DNA of 64,000 nucleotides. Origin: CAZJUP01 sp964549275. Its GTDB lineage: Bacteria; Fidelibacterota; Marinisomatia; Marinisomatales; TCS55. Location: contig CAZJUP010000006.1 in assembly GCA_964549275.1 (NCBI GenBank), positions 62,001 to 126,000 on the forward strand, given 5' to 3'. The number at the start of each line of letters is the position of its first letter. The first letter of the stretch is position 1. Below are positions 63,998-64,000 of this stretch, piece after piece. The position numbers and the translations under genes were made by a program. Under the pieces are notes generated by a model. It did no database searches and had not been told where the DNA came from. It saw only the letters and a list, made by a program, of their open reading frames with translations.

Positions 63998-64000
63998 ATT

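Overview
The window is about 40% GC and looks like a chromosomal segment of a Gram-negative bacterium of the FCB superphylum. Several large secreted proteins end in the type IX secretion (T9SS) sorting domain, recognisable by NYPNPFNP and a terminal KKM-LLK-like strand. There are TonB-dependent receptors, PorV-like outer-membrane proteins and many lipoproteins. A Marinimicrobia (Marinisomatota) or Calditrichota-like lineage fits best; this is inference, since no rRNA is present.

Positions 1-5.6 kb hold a truncated secreted-protein gene at the left edge, an FG-GAP surface protein, a T9SS-exported peptidoglycan amidase, a ROK sugar kinase and a starch-binding-module esterase. Positions 5.7-48.2 kb form a large alpha-glucan (starch/glycogen) utilisation region. 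It has two surface glucan-binding T9SS proteins and two copies of a translationally coupled cassette: TonB receptor, giant Fn3/T9SS protein, PorV-like protein. One cassette is led by a PpiC lipoprotein, the other by a GH13 amylase. Also here are a TrmB-type regulator, 4-alpha-glucanotransferase, alpha-glucan phosphorylase, a HAD phosphatase, a sodium/solute symporter, a T9SS-exported GH13 and three GH13 lipoproteins including a type I pullulanase. The apparent logic is capture and cutting at the surface, receptor import, periplasmic trimming, sodium-driven uptake, and cytoplasmic phosphorolysis or phosphorylation.

Six copies of one palindrome (GTAACTC, six bases, GAGTTAC) lie only in the upstream regions of glucan operons, including the divergent promoter region of the TrmB-like gene. 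I read them as the operator of that regulator. A eukaryote-type citrate synthase gene sits inside this stretch.

Positions 48.5-58.6 kb (minus strand) are one tight energy operon: two-CW protein, KorDABC 2-oxoacid:ferredoxin oxidoreductase, a GltD-like/MvhD flavoprotein, an HdrC-HdrB-type protein, HdrA-MvhD, a small zinc-ribbon protein and a GAF protein. hdrA is interrupted by an in-frame TGA exactly at the conserved cysteine of the DCS-I-C-ILGPKM motif. A stem-loop with a GGUC apical loop follows 20 nt later, so it is best read as a selenoprotein.

Positions 58.8-64 kb hold an alpha/beta hydrolase, a secreted protein made of two copies of one domain and bracketed by two perfect hairpins, an outer-membrane beta-barrel receptor and a CBM9-like lipoprotein with a Gly/Arg/Met-rich tail. 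I saw no tRNA, rRNA, CRISPR array, insertion sequence or phage gene.
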